Numbered from the stretch's first letter, positions 49,652 to 60,899 are shown. The stretch: 64,000 nucleotides of DNA from Ustilago trichophora (GCA_900323505.1 OOIN01000001.1:1054001-1118000), one strand, 5' to 3'. The notes: a model not told the origin generated them from the sequence alone. Made by a program: numbers and translations.

Positions 49652-50628
49652 CGCACAAAGTGGTCCGGGCTGACTTGTGACTTGTCAAGATGAATGGACA
49701 ACACACACACAGACACACAACCCTGCAGATTTTTCGAGTTGACAGCTCACACGCTCAGGACTCAACAACTCGCAACTCACAGCCACGCTGATATGCCGCG
49801 CAATTTCGCAGCTTCTTCGCGTCTCAAGTTGAAAATTGCAAATGGACAGGAAATCGCCGATTGGTGTTGCCTAATGTCACCGATCAGTGTGCTATGCACA
49901 TGAAAAAAGTTGAGAAGGATTTGGAAAAAAAAGAAGACCATCCAAGTCGAGCTCTGCTCTCTTCCTTTCTTTCCATATCCCAGAGTCTGAAGGTGACGGA
50001 AGGTGACCTTGACGCACTCTCCAGTCCCTTCACGCTTCGAACGCTGCCATCACTCCATCTTTGGGGTGATGGCAAGCAGCGAAGACGGAAGTCGAAGGCT
50101 CTCAGAGTGGTTCGTTCTTGTAGCGAAGTGCTGACTATTTGAGTGTGCCCCGCCTCGGTGCTTGTTGTCAAGCCCATCCATAGACGAGGGCACAATTGTG
50201 TTCAGCCACATCTTTTCTCACTTCTCATCTCCTTCCTTTGCTATCGATGTAACAGCTCGATCATCCCACAGCGCTAGCAGTCCCAGTCTTATCAATGAAC
50301 ACGAATTCTACACATATTAGCAACCACTGCCAACAAGTGCTGATGTGCGTCTTGATACATTGTGAAGCTGAATCGACGCTCGAGTCGCTGCTTTGACTGG
50401 GTTGAGCCACGCAATGCGAGTTCGGAAGCTATCCGATGAGAGATCAGACGGATGACCAGGGCGTTCTAGACCACAAACGAAGTTTAGCGTGCTGCAGCAT
50501 GGACGAGGCCGAGCATTAGCTTCGGAATGGATCTGTTCGTCGCTCTCACACGATTGCCATCGGTGAGCGAGCTCGCACTGACGCTCTGATATCACCAGCT
50601 ACTCTGGCAGAGCTTTTAACCCGCAACA

Positions 50629-50675
50629 GAGAGAGAGAGTGTGTGTGTATGTGTGTGTGCGTGTGTGTGTGTGTA
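50629..50675. repeat. (GA)n-(GT)n compound microsatellite
   Basis: GA repeats run into interrupted GT repeats. Such purine/pyrimidine runs are typical slippage repeats. Confidence 0.85.
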
Positions 50676-51375
50676 TGGTCATCTTAGCCGCTTGTGCATA
50701 GGCAAAGAATTGCGTTGAGGCATGGCATCTTTGTATGCAAGATCGGCCATGTGGACCACAAGACAGGGGGGTCCCAGCGTTTCCCTTTGCCCGCTCGGAG
50801 ATGCGCGACGCCAGAGGAGCCAAGACCACTTCGTTCGTTTTTGTCTGCAAGCGGGACACAGAACAAAGAGAACTATAAGCATGCCAAGGGTTTCCGAGGA
50901 GGTAAAGCACATCGCATCATCTCTCTCGAAAGAGGAAAAAAATGGGCGGAAAATCGAGGGTCAAATCATTCGAAAGGGGTCCAGTCCAAGTTTCCATGGT
51001 ACGTTAGTGCCACATCAGGGAAGGGAAATGCGCGCTGTGCTGCCGGGTGTTGGTCTCAACTCTGTCGTGCTTCTGTCGTGCCTGGCTTGGCTTGTCCCCG
51101 CGATCAGGACGCGAGGCGAGAAAAGGAGATTTCGGGGTGTCTCGCTTGTGTACTGCCTGTCTGTCTCTCGCTCTTGAGTCCCTGGCCTCACTAACTTAGC
51201 AGCATCCACCAGCCTTTTTGTTGCCATTGGCTGTCGCACATTTCACCATCCTCTCTTGTCACCACCTCCTTGTCTCTATTACCTTTCAACACAATCTTTC
51301 ACTACCTCCTCTCCTCTGATCTCCTCTCCGCTCTCGATCCTTTCTCTGTCGTCGTCGTCATCGTTCGGGTTCGGT

Positions 51376-51380
<5 letters not shown>

Positions 51381-51408
<28 letters not shown>
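51381..51408. repeat. (CT)n microsatellite in the UPF0658 leader
   Basis: About fourteen CT units lie in a broader pyrimidine-rich leader of the gene at 51858, some 450 bp before its ATG. Confidence 0.9.
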
Positions 51409-51416
<8 letters not shown>

Positions 51417-51857
51417 TACACACACCCACAGTCGTTTCAGCAGTCAGACACCCACGTCATTCGCCCCACATTTTGGCAGTGCTTTTCCACCTACTCGACA
51501 TCGGTCATCCCACCTTGGCCTCAACTCTCATTCATACCATCGGCACTGCCACAGCCTCAGTCCCATCTTCACCAAGCCCGCTCGTGCCGATTTCAACCCA
51601 CATTCCTTTGCTGCCAACGGACCTCGACGTGCCCATCTATCACAACCTTGCCCCTCTCTCTCTGCACGCCTCGCGTGCTCTCAGCGTCACATCTCGGCTG
51701 GTCTAATTTGTGTCGAATCTCATCAACAGCGACGTAGATCGTCTGCTTCACCATCACTGGCGCCTCCTTTCGAGTCTCTCTGAGACCATATCGAGGCACT
51801 TGATCCGACTCCTACCACACCCTACAGCTTTCCTCCTCTCATAGCTCCGTGCCGGTC

Positions 51858-52994
51858 ATGGGTCTTCCTTCCAAGTCTAGCGGCTCCAGCCGTCAAAGGT
51901 CCTACGCATATCCACCACCAGCTAGAGGCATCAGCAGACTCTGGGCATGGATTCCCGACTCATGGGCATGTCGCCTCTTCCTTCTCATCACCTTGGCAGA
52001 AGCTTCCATCAACATTGCCATCGAGAGTGTCCTCTTTGCAAGGTATCAGTTCCACCGAAGAACACATCCTTCTCCGGACGACGATTCCAAGTCAAGAGCA
52101 CTCCCCGTTTTTGTTATTGTCTTCTCCATCGCACACATCTACCAGTTCTTCCTCGCCGTCGATGCGGTCATCAACAGGAACACAATTCTCGTCATCGGCG
52201 CCATCATCTTCAACGCATGTTTCCTCGTCTACTCGCTCATTCAGATCTCCGAGATTCGTTCGGTACTCGGGGATGGTGTCGCCGAGGGCTCATCACAAAC
52301 CGTGCCCGTACAGGTCCTGACCGGCGCTATCCCCATCGTGATTGCCATCGCCGAGATCTCTTTCATCGTTCTCGGTTGGAAACTCTGGAAGGAGTTCGGC
52401 TGGCAGATCTACAAAAAAATCGGCGCCGACAGGAGTCTCAAGCGCGGCTACCTTCACTATCAGGTCTACGTTGCGCTGCTCAAGTTCGACTTTTTCATCT
52501 TCATCGCCTACTGCATCCAGCTGGTTCTGGTAGTCAAGCAGATTGGCTCGGCAGAACGATGGATCACTATCATTTCGGCACCCTTCTCGCTGCTCATCCT
52601 CATCTTTGCATGGTACTCGGTTCGCAAGGAGCTCAAGTGGGGCATGCTCGCCTTTCTGGTGGGCTTGACAGGTGCCATGGTGTACTTTGTGTACAAGCTC
52701 TTCCGTATCTGGCAGCTCAAAAACACTCTGTACAAGGAGGTATACAAGAGTTTGACGGTATTTTCGACGCTCTCGATGCTGTTGCTGCTCATCACGGCAG
52801 CCATGACGATTCAGTGCATGCTCAACTTTGATCGAGGCCTCAAAAATGCCATTGCGCGAACCCGCAAGGACCGCGCAGCTGGAGCATCCACAGACAACGG
52901 CTACTTGGTCGGTTACGACGGCAAGACGCTCACACATTTTGGAGATGGGAGCACCAGCGTGCTTCATCTTCAGCCCAGGTTGAGTCTGGATTAG
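51858..52994 (+). CDS. UPF0658 Golgi membrane protein
   Basis: The 378-residue protein is an integral membrane protein with about eight hydrophobic segments. The first are LFLLITLAEASINIAIESVL and FVIVFSIAHIYQFFLAV. The later ones include LLKFDFFIFIAYCIQLVLVV and LTVFSTLSMLLLLITAAMTI. RSLKRGYLHYQVYVALLKFD and FAWYSVRKELKWGM are conserved loops of the UPF0658 family, whose fission-yeast members sit in the Golgi. The biochemical function is unknown. The cytosolic C-tail is basic and ends with a short hydrophilic segment. The frame begins at a GTG (51849), and the ATG at 51858 is the supported start. No introns. A long CT-rich leader precedes it. Confidence 0.9.
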   Translation: MGLPSKSSGSSRQRSYAYPPPARGISRLWAWIPDSWACRLFLLITLAEASINIAIESVLFARYQFHRRTHPSPDDDSKSRALPVFVIVFSIAHIYQFFLAVDAVINRNTILVIGAIIFNACFLVYSLIQISEIRSVLGDGVAEGSSQTVPVQVLTGAIPIVIAIAEISFIVLGWKLWKEFGWQIYKKIGADRSLKRGYLHYQVYVALLKFDFFIFIAYCIQLVLVVKQIGSAERWITIISAPFSLLILIFAWYSVRKELKWGMLAFLVGLTGAMVYFVYKLFRIWQLKNTLYKEVYKSLTVFSTLSMLLLLITAAMTIQCMLNFDRGLKNAIARTRKDRAAGASTDNGYLVGYDGKTLTHFGDGSTSVLHLQPRLSLD

Positions 52995-54322
52995 TCCTAC
53001 TCTTGGGTGGCGTCTTGTCTGTTCCGTCTGTATCATTTTACCACCACCTTTATCACCATGCATCTGTCCAGTTCCTCCGCAGTGGCTTTGAGCGCTGTCG
53101 CAGACAGCAAAGGTAGACCGAGCTCTAGCTAAAACTCACCAAGCTCCGTCTCCCTGTCACGACGAGCTTGCAGGTCAAGGTTCTGCCAAAAAGTGTAATG
53201 GGTCCATCGCTGTATTCTTAGTTGTTCTCTTTGATCTCTCACTCTCTTTCATCAACCACAAACTGTCTTTGCACTTTTCCACCGTCAACGCTGTTGATGA
53301 GAACAATGCCTGGCCATGAAGTCCGAGTTCGAATCGGAACGGCTTGCCAGGAATCGAAAACCGAGTTGACAAGTCCGCGAAGCCGTCGTTCTTAGATGAA
53401 GCGGAAAGGCGCTTGCTCTTTGCAACACCGAGCAACAAGGGTGAAGAGTGGATCTGAGAAGTGAGACACAGAGGCAGCCTTATTGTTCCACACACGCGCT
53501 ACACGCTTCGCTTCTGCCGCTTTCAGACGGTCCAAAGCACAAGATCAAACAAAAATAAAAATAAAAATAAAAGAAATCCCAATTTGCAGCCACTCGGCAG
53601 CGGGGCGCGCGGCAGATTAGCAGCGTGGCAAGCAAGAGGCAAAGGGCTGGAAATTGGCTGGAAATTCAGATTCGGTCAGTTAAAGCGCAAAAGGGGTCCA
53701 ATCCTCACACAGCAGGGAGAGCGAGAGAGCGGGAGAGAGAGAGAGAGCGGGAGAGAGAGAAAAGCGTCTTGTCTCGGCCATCTGAATCACACTGTGAGGA
53801 TCAAGTCGATCTGTCAATGCTCGTCCTGCCTGCATCCTATTCCTTAGCCATCAATCACACTTTCTCCCTTGCCTTCCTTTCCTTGGCTTCAGTCTTGTCG
53901 TCTCTTTCCTCTCTTTCCTCTTCTACTACTACCTATTTCTTCTTCTTCTTCTTCTTCGTCTTCATCATCATCATCATCATCATCATCACCATCTGCTGAC
54001 CTCGACCTTATCATCGCCCAAGCTTCCGTAGCCGCTGGTCTCGGTCCGGAGCAACGTCCTTTACGAAGCTACAGTCACGAATACGGCCGTCACACCTGGC
54101 TAGCACGCTTGACGAATCTCCTCTTCGCAGAGCTCACCTTGTTGCTGCGCTCATCCACTTGCAGCTTGCTTATCGGCCCTTCATGCTTTTCTGATCCGAC
54201 AACATCAAGGCGAGCGTGCTTGCATCCGTCACGCTGTAGCGTGTACACCCTGCTGCCATTTCGGCTAACAGGTCGCATCTCACCAGACCATTCTCTATCG
54301 CCGATTTCAAGGTCAAATCACA
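52995..54322. other. 1.3 kb intergenic region between tandem plus-strand genes
   Basis: This region holds the UPF0658 3' UTR and the promoter and leader of the MIT gene. It shows an AAAAT repeat (about 53548-53572), GAGA repeats (53716-53762) and pyrimidine-rich leader sequence with TTC and ATC repeats (53925-53995). No gene is seen. Confidence 0.55.
53939..53988. repeat. (TTC)n-(ATC)n microsatellite
   Basis: About six TTC units are followed, after a short break, by about nine ATC units in the leader of the MIT gene. Confidence 0.85.
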
Positions 54323-57300
54323 ATGGCGCAATCGACAGCCTATTCCATGCCTCGCGGTGGGACAGAGACCTCCTTCCTCTCCTTTGACGACGCGCCCAAC
54401 TCGCCCAATCCAGGTTTACCAGCCGACGCTTATACCGCCCAACCATTACAAAGCATGTCGACGTCGTACGCCTCTTCAAGTGTCGGAGCGTCCGCCGCCA
54501 TGTACCAGCGCGAGCAGACCGGCTCTCCCGATTCTCCAGCAAGAGCGTCCGGCTCGAGTCGCGCTTCCCCTTCCAAGACTTCGCGGCTCACCAAATCTCG
54601 GCCAGGCAGCTCCAAAGACCTAGCTGCCGCTGCGTTTGCAGATGCTAGCGAGGCGTCCAATCGTTCCGAGTCCCTGCATTCTTCGCCTCCCCGTGCTACT
54701 GGAAAGCCATCTTCTTCTCGTGGCAGTCGACTAGGTGCCCTTTTGGGCAGAACTCTGCCCAGCACCGACACTGGTCATTCGAGAAATGCTTCCTCATCCA
54801 CCAACCAAACCGAAGGCACCTCTTCGAATGATTCCAGCTTCTTTGGCCGGCGCAATCGCACAAAAGCGGCTCCGGCACACGACGACATTGATGAGGTCAC
54901 AGACCCCAAACCAGCCGCATCCTCATCGAACTCCTCCAGGCTCTTCAGCGCAAACACTCAGAAAGACGCAGTACGCTCAGCAAGCGCGATGGGGATGCTT
55001 GATTTCAAGCCAGCCGTACCCAACCCACACAGCAACGATGCGGCAAATGATACCCGAGGCGGCAAGAGCCGACCAACAAGACCTTCGTCTCAATCCAACC
55101 TGCTCGATACCATCACCGGCGGTTCCGTGAAAAACTCTTCCCTGAGCGGCGCGTCTTCTTCAAACAATGCTCCCCAGCAGAGCCGTGGTGGCCGACTGGG
55201 TCGTCTCGCTTACAAAAAAGACGACTCAATCGCCTATATCGCGCAATCTCGCAATGCGTCACAGCAGATGGCTGCAGGCGCGCGAAACAGCAACGCAGAC
55301 GACGCTGACCACCAGCAGCATCAATGGAACCCATCGTCCCATCCGTCAGCCTTTGCTGCTACTCGCGGTCTAGGCATCGAAGATCTCGCTGGTTCATACG
55401 TCAGCGAACGGGCAGCCAATCTTCCTTCAGGTAGCATCGACACCCGTGCCTATGCTCACCCTTCAGCCCATCGCTATGCACCTGACTACAGTGATGGTCT
55501 CGAACATGCCGCGTCAGCAGATGCTGCGGTGGGTGTGGCTTCCACTTCAGCCCACACGCAATCCGGAGCATCGTCCAGCAACACATCATCCCGAGCGCCC
55601 TCGGTAGCCGGCACACATGGCGGCAACTACCACAACCGATTCAGTCGACAGGGCCTCTCGCAACAGCTTGCCCAGGAGACTTCTCACGATTCAGAGACTC
55701 GGGCAACGCGTTCCTCGACCGACACACCCACTGCCATTGCGGCGTCCTCTCGCTCGTCGTACGATAGGGGCAGCAGCTCGCCACGCGGAACCTTGTCCGA
55801 TGCTGCAATCGCAGCTCTCGGTGCGATGCCAGGCGCTTCAGCGGGCTCTCTTCTCAATGCCAACGGTACTCCGCTTAGCAGCAAGAACATCTTGACCATC
55901 GCCTTGCAGAAGGCGCAGAATGCAGTCCAACTCGACAGCGCCAACAACGTGCCCGAGGCCATCGCCGCCTACAGGCAGGCAGTGCGACTTCTGGAAGAGG
56001 TCATGGAGCGCATCGCACCACGCACCGGCAAGCGCTCCCGACCGAGCAGAGAGGAAGAGCGAAGGCGATTGCGTGTCATTCACGACACGTACGCAGATCG
56101 CATCCGTCTCCTGTCTATGATCTACTCTCCTGAAGATCTAGGCGCGCATGACGAAATTACAGATACCAGCTTCAGCAGCAATGCACAGCCGGCAGCCGCT
56201 ACCAAAGCCGACTGGCTCGAGCGCGTACGTGACGACAGCCAGCAGGATTCGGCGATCGTTACGCCAAGGCTCAACGGCGATCATCTGGATCCAAATGCGC
56301 AGCACTCGCCTCGAGACGATACGCGAAGCTTTTTGTCCATCACACCTGTCCGCAGCACCTTCCCCGACTCTGCCAGTCAGACCGCGACCCAGCCTCACCA
56401 ATCGTCACAATCACAGCATCCTTGGCCAAGATCGCCACCGATGCCGAGCGCTCCTCTGTCACCTCCTCTGGACTCTTCACCTCGCCGTCGTGCGCGAAAT
56501 GACGTCCGACCGGGGTCAAGAGGATCGCGTGGCAGCCGCGCTTCCATCTCGCTTTCCATCGCGGATGAGCAGGAAGCGCAAGACTGCCGCATTCCTCCGC
56601 CAGCCATCGCCGAGGAGATGCCGCGCATTTCTATTGAAGCTACAACGGTCGAGCCTGCCGACGTCACAGCTACTTCGCCAAAGAAGGAGCCGAAGGAATC
56701 CCTCAGGGATGCAGCAGCTCAGATTCGTGAAGTAGAGGCACTGGCGCAACAACACGGTCGGTCTGATTCAGATAGTTCGTATCAGAGCACTACTACCGGG
56801 GGTCGACTGAAGCCAACAGCTTTGCCGCATCGTGCTTTCGGTCTAGAGGATGAGGTGCGTACTCCTGTCACGCCCTACTTTGATGCTACTGGCGACGTGG
56901 GTCTGCCCGACGAACGTGCTTCCGGTGGCGCTATCAGTCCTCTTGACGCGCAGACGAGGCAGCACAAGCTTTCTTTGACTACGACGTCCAAACCTCCAGC
57001 CGAGGCCGTCATTCCGGAGCGTCCTGCGGAGAAACCGGCCAAGATGGGTCTAGCGCAACGTGCACGTGCCTTAAGCTTCAAGGGTCCTCTGTTACGACAA
57101 AAGGCATCGATGCCTGCACTCGGTGATCGCAGGAAGGAGGATGCGATTGCGGCGAATGGTGCTGCGACGCCGAAGGGGCAAGCGTACCGTCCTGGATCCG
57201 CTGACTCGCCATCCGCCGAAGCCGCCTCGATGCAGCGCACCGACTCGCGGAACAACGGTCACCCGACGCCTTGGGATACCGAAGAAGGAGGCTCTAACAT

Positions 57301-58927
57301 CACGGACCGTCCCGGTTCGAACCGTCCCCGTGCATCGACTGCATCAGCTTTGGTCAGCGCAACGACATCTGCGGGGACGATCAGCCAGCGTCGCAAGAAC
57401 GCGCATGTAGTGCAGGGCTTGTCGGACGAGTTGGAGGAGCTTGGTATGATGGATGAACCTGAAGTAGGAGCTCGTGGCGGCTCGGTTGCCATGTCAAACA
57501 GGCAGAGATCTACATCGCAGCCAGGGTCACGTCGGCCGTCAATTCCAGCTGCGTTCCTTGCGGCAAATGCGAATGCTTCAGGTGGAGCCTTACCTTCCAC
57601 ATTGGGTAATGGAATTGGTGCGAACGGAGAGCGCTTGCCACCACCGGTACCTGATCTTGCGAGGACGCTGTCTGCGCTGGAGCTGAAACGCAATGGCGAT
57701 GCGAAGGCGGCGGTCGCTGCTGCTGCTGCTGCTGGTGCAGGAGGCGATGTGTCGTTTGCCACGAGCAACGGTGCCGATCTTTCGATCTCGTCCCTCGCCA
57801 TGCCCCTCCCGCGACCGCTTTCGGACCCTTCATCATCAGCCGACGCAGAAAGCAGCTCCACCTCCGCCTTCCTAATCACCGACATCTTCCCCTCCGGCCT
57901 ACCCTCTCTTGCCGCCGGCGCCCCATCTTACGCCACTACCACCACCACCAACACCACCGCCTACCCCTCTTCAACCCTGCCCATCCCACCCCATCCACTC
58001 CTCAAACCTTTCTACACGATCACCCAACTCCACGCCTCGATCCTCTCAGGCGCCCAAATCACACCTCGACTCTTCATTCCTCGTACGCTCTGGCGACAAC
58101 CCGGCGTGAAACTCGTCTCGGTCGAGACCAAAGTCAAGGCGATCGAAGCACTGCTAAACGGTCTCGACTCTGTTGCCAAGGGTGGAGAGGCACTATTGAT
58201 GCCCTTGGGTAGTGGGGCGGGGTTAGAGACGAGTAATGCGAGTCGATTTGTTCGATGTTTGGAGGAATGGGAGGTTGTGCTCGCGGAAGTGCAGAATTCG
58301 TTGTCGAAAAAGTTGCCTTTTGTCGAGAGCTTTTCTTCGTCTTCTTCATCCGGTGCTGGTGGTACCGGAGGAGGAGGAGGAGGAGGGTCAGGAACGACGG
58401 GGGAAGGTAAAGATGGAGTTGGAGGAAAAGATGGTAAGAATAAAGGATTTGGAAGCGGATTTGGAAGTCGATTCTTGACCAGAGGATTGGATAGGATGAC
58501 AGGGGGTGTTGGACAGGCCAAAGCTTTAGATGCAACTTCGATGGGGATATATATCGATGCTTTGACAAAGCTGTTTGCACGGTGTTCGGTGCTAGCCACA
58601 CACCTGACATGGGTGCTTATAGCCGATTCATCCATTCCTCCTTCTTGCTCCTCTTTCATTACCAACCTTCCACCTTCTTCTTCTTCTTCAATGACGGCAA
58701 CGGGAGTGCCAATTCCAACGCCGAGTCCAACAACTGCCATCGGTACAGCACACACCAATCGAACTGCATACTTTGCCCTACCTCCCCAGCTTAAAGCCAA
58801 CATTCAGATACGGTTGAAGACGAGCTCCGAGTTTATGGCCAAAGTGGTAGTTGCGTTTGTACTGCAGGATTTGGGCGTTTTGGTCGAGAAGAGCGTTAAA
58901 AAGGGAAGCAGCTTGTTTGTCGATTAG
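54323..58927 (+). CDS. MIT-domain protein, large, of unknown specific function
   Basis: The 1534-residue protein is mostly disordered and Ser/Ala-rich. A MIT domain lies at about 518-600 (LTIALQKAQNAVQLDSANNV, PEAIAAYRQAVRLLEEVMER, DTYADRIRLLSM). MIT domains bind tails of ESCRT-III proteins and act in endosomal sorting or cytokinesis. A second ordered block begins near residue 1220. HPLLKPFYTITQLHASI is followed by TPRLFIPRTLWRQPGVKLVS and FVRCLEEWEVVLAEVQNSL, and it ends at the C-terminus. I do not recognise this block as a named domain. A Gly-rich linker interrupts it at about 1345-1370. No membrane segment and no intron are seen. ATG at 54323. A role in vesicle traffic is inferred from the MIT domain alone. 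Confidence 0.88.
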   Translation: MAQSTAYSMPRGGTETSFLSFDDAPNSPNPGLPADAYTAQPLQSMSTSYASSSVGASAAMYQREQTGSPDSPARASGSSRASPSKTSRLTKSRPGSSKDLAAAAFADASEASNRSESLHSSPPRATGKPSSSRGSRLGALLGRTLPSTDTGHSRNASSSTNQTEGTSSNDSSFFGRRNRTKAAPAHDDIDEVTDPKPAASSSNSSRLFSANTQKDAVRSASAMGMLDFKPAVPNPHSNDAANDTRGGKSRPTRPSSQSNLLDTITGGSVKNSSLSGASSSNNAPQQSRGGRLGRLAYKKDDSIAYIAQSRNASQQMAAGARNSNADDADHQQHQWNPSSHPSAFAATRGLGIEDLAGSYVSERAANLPSGSIDTRAYAHPSAHRYAPDYSDGLEHAASADAAVGVASTSAHTQSGASSSNTSSRAPSVAGTHGGNYHNRFSRQGLSQQLAQETSHDSETRATRSSTDTPTAIAASSRSSYDRGSSSPRGTLSDAAIAALGAMPGASAGSLLNANGTPLSSKNILTIALQKAQNAVQLDSANNVPEAIAAYRQAVRLLEEVMERIAPRTGKRSRPSREEERRRLRVIHDTYADRIRLLSMIYSPEDLGAHDEITDTSFSSNAQPAAATKADWLERVRDDSQQDSAIVTPRLNGDHLDPNAQHSPRDDTRSFLSITPVRSTFPDSASQTATQPHQSSQSQHPWPRSPPMPSAPLSPPLDSSPRRRARNDVRPGSRGSRGSRASISLSIADEQEAQDCRIPPPAIAEEMPRISIEATTVEPADVTATSPKKEPKESLRDAAAQIREVEALAQQHGRSDSDSSYQSTTTGGRLKPTALPHRAFGLEDEVRTPVTPYFDATGDVGLPDERASGGAISPLDAQTRQHKLSLTTTSKPPAEAVIPERPAEKPAKMGLAQRARALSFKGPLLRQKASMPALGDRRKEDAIAANGAATPKGQAYRPGSADSPSAEAASMQRTDSRNNGHPTPWDTEEGGSNITDRPGSNRPRASTASALVSATTSAGTISQRRKNAHVVQGLSDELEELGMMDEPEVGARGGSVAMSNRQRSTSQPGSRRPSIPAAFLAANANASGGALPSTLGNGIGANGERLPPPVPDLARTLSALELKRNGDAKAAVAAAAAAGAGGDVSFATSNGADLSISSLAMPLPRPLSDPSSSADAESSSTSAFLITDIFPSGLPSLAAGAPSYATTTTTNTTAYPSSTLPIPPHPLLKPFYTITQLHASILSGAQITPRLFIPRTLWRQPGVKLVSVETKVKAIEALLNGLDSVAKGGEALLMPLGSGAGLETSNASRFVRCLEEWEVVLAEVQNSLSKKLPFVESFSSSSSSGAGGTGGGGGGGSGTTGEGKDGVGGKDGKNKGFGSGFGSRFLTRGLDRMTGGVGQAKALDATSMGIYIDALTKLFARCSVLATHLTWVLIADSSIPPSCSSFITNLPPSSSSSMTATGVPIPTPSPTTAIGTAHTNRTAYFALPPQLKANIQIRLKTSSEFMAKVVVAFVLQDLGVLVEKSVKKGSSLFVD

Positions 58928-59581
58928 AACAGAAAGAAGGGTGGTTAGGGTTAGGGGGTCAGGGGGAGTATATATTTGATCAGCTGTTTGACAGGATGTA
59001 GAATTATAATCTAATAGTGATACTGTAAGACGTTGCATGTGGTGTCACTCAAAAGAAAGAGTGAGAGACAAGTGGTTGCGTTGAGAGAAACAAAAACCTT
59101 TGATCAAGCTCACAACTTTTTCGAACGTCTGCAAAAGACCTCTCGTTGCAACAGCTTACTCCTCTTACACTTTCCAACCGATCCCAAACTCTCACCCGAC
59201 ACCGTATAACGAAAGCAATGTCGAAAAGGTATTAATCCAGAAAGGAAACTGCATACAAATGGGCGTAAAAGCACACACATTAAGAAATCGTGAAAGACAA
59301 AGGGTCCGAACGTGAAAAAAAAATAAAAAGATCAAAAACAAAAAAAGGTAAGACGGGAGAGAGGGTATGAAAAGGATTACAGTATTTGCAACCAAGAGGG
59401 GCGCGAATGAGGAAGGGGTCAGCCCTGGGTGTTGCTACAAAAGGAGAGGGAGGTCGGATGAAGGGGAAGGATTAGAGCTATCCGCTAGGGTTAAAAGAGC
59501 TACGAGGTTGTTGTTGAGGGTCATTCGGGATTAGAAATTTGAAGCCCGTGATGTTCATACAATGAAACGGCGCTGTTGAAC
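58928..59581. other. Intergenic region between convergent MIT and SUR7 genes
   Basis: These 654 bp are A-rich in part (about 59300-59345). Two TTAGGG units sit at 58945-58956. No gene is seen. Confidence 0.6.
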
Positions 59582-60397
59582 TTAGTAGTCGTCCGATCGG
59601 CCAGTGCAGCACGAAAGGATGTAAGGTACAATGGCGAGTACGCAAGCGACAAAGGCGGCCCAAGTGATCCAAAGAGCGTTTCCGTAGTGGACAACGATAC
59701 CGTACTGCTGGTTGTTGACCGAGCTGCGAGCCTTTGTGTAGATTGCTGTGAGGATGGCAGCACCGACACCGAGGGTGAGGGCGGCGAGAAGGGCGAGGAA
59801 GGCAGCTGCGAGGAAGGCGAAGCGGTTGCTAAGCAGACCGGCGATCCATGCGAGGAAGGCAAGGCACGAACCGATAAAGATGAGGTACATGGCGGGCTTC
59901 GAGTAGTCGCCGAGGTACTTGGAGTCGCGGAAGGTGGATTCGGGGAGGAAGTTCTGGATCTGCTGACGAGCATCCTGGGGAGCATCGGCGAGGATGGCAT
60001 CGGTGGGGAGGAATTCAAAGCCAAAGCTGCGGCTGGTGCAGGCACGGTCTGAGCCAGAAGGCTGGCCGGCGCAGTACCTGTAGAGACCCCACTGGTAGTC
60101 GTTGCGGATTCCGTTGCCCTGGCCAACGGGTGCGGCCTGGTTGTTGGCATAGAGGTTGCCGACGCTGTTTCCAGAGCGCGAGAGAGCGTCACCGAGACCA
60201 GAAGTGTCGACCGAGACGAATCGAATGTTGCGGGTTACAATGTTGTCCGTCAACTGGGAAATGTTGGCAAAGACCATAAGGATGACCGCGGCGAAGGTCA
60301 GGAACTCGCCTACGTGGATGCAAAATTCACCAAACGAATACCAGTAGTGGCGGACGTTGGAGCGTAATCCATGCGGATGGGATGTCATTTCGTCGTA

Positions 60398-60438
<41 letters not shown>

Positions 60439-60899
60439 TGTTATCGTTAGAGTCGTTATCGTGGCAGAGAGAAGGGGAACAAGAAGCGGAACAAGGGGCA
60501 AATCTAGGGTCAGCATGTCTACTCGTATGGCAGTTTATACGATATGGAGATCGAGGCGATTGGTTGTGCGGTGCGTGCTTGGGATGCGATCCCAGTTTTA
60601 AGATATCGGAGCTATCAGCGCCTTGCCCTCGGCCCTGCGTTACCCTCGGCCCTACACCACAACAGCCTCCTGTCTTTTGCAGAAACGAGTCCAAGCGAGA
60701 TCTTTTAGAGCCTTGACCCAAGCAGGTCCTGTAGCAAACAAAAGCCACGTCCGGTGCCGCCCGCTTCGATAGTGGAGCTGCTGTTTGTGCACATCGTCTC
60801 ACATTTCATACCCTAAACCCAGATTTGCAAACTAAGCACGGATCGACGTATGGAATGTGTACACTTACCGAGTCCGACGCAAAGACCTCTGAAGACCAT
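59582..60899 (-). CDS. SUR7/PalI-family membrane protein, two exons
   Basis: The family acts in eisosomes or in the Rim/Pal pH-sensing pathway at the plasma membrane. Exon 1 is 60899-60869, only ten codons plus one base (MVFRGLCVGL). Exon 2 is 60309-59582. The 559-nt intron has donor GTAAGT and acceptor CGTAG. The join gives LCVGLGEFLTFAAVILMVFA, the expected first transmembrane helix, and a 252-residue protein. WGLYRYC with a second Cys in ACTSRSFGFEF forms the usual extracellular loop motif. Three more transmembrane helices follow. An unspliced reading would start at 60388 (MTSHPHG) with a non-family N-terminus, and further back it reads an Asp run from a repeat. It is convergent with the MIT gene. 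Confidence 0.88.
60398..60438. repeat. (GTC)n microsatellite inside the SUR7 intron
   Basis: About thirteen GTC units lie within the 559-nt intron. Read on the minus strand they would give an Asp run, but splicing removes them. Confidence 0.85.

Larger units (their letters stand above)
49155..51857. other. 2.7 kb divergent intergenic region with microsatellites
   Basis: This stretch lies between the ankyrin-DIL and UPF0658 genes. It holds a poly-A run (49427-49440), a CTG repeat, a GA/GT repeat and a long CT-rich leader. The last ~600 bp are strongly pyrimidine-rich, as in many fungal promoters and leaders. No gene with natural codon usage is seen. Confidence 0.55.

Noticed and set aside
53325..53350. 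tRNA T-arm-like sequence (TCCGA, loop, TCGGA)
   Set aside because: The match comes from a TTCGAA palindrome; no D-arm, anticodon arm or A box lies at the needed distance.
60388..60802. Asp-rich N-terminal extension of the SUR7 protein
   Set aside because: It is the translated intron repeat; the spliced model with MVFRGLCVGL gives the expected family N-terminus.
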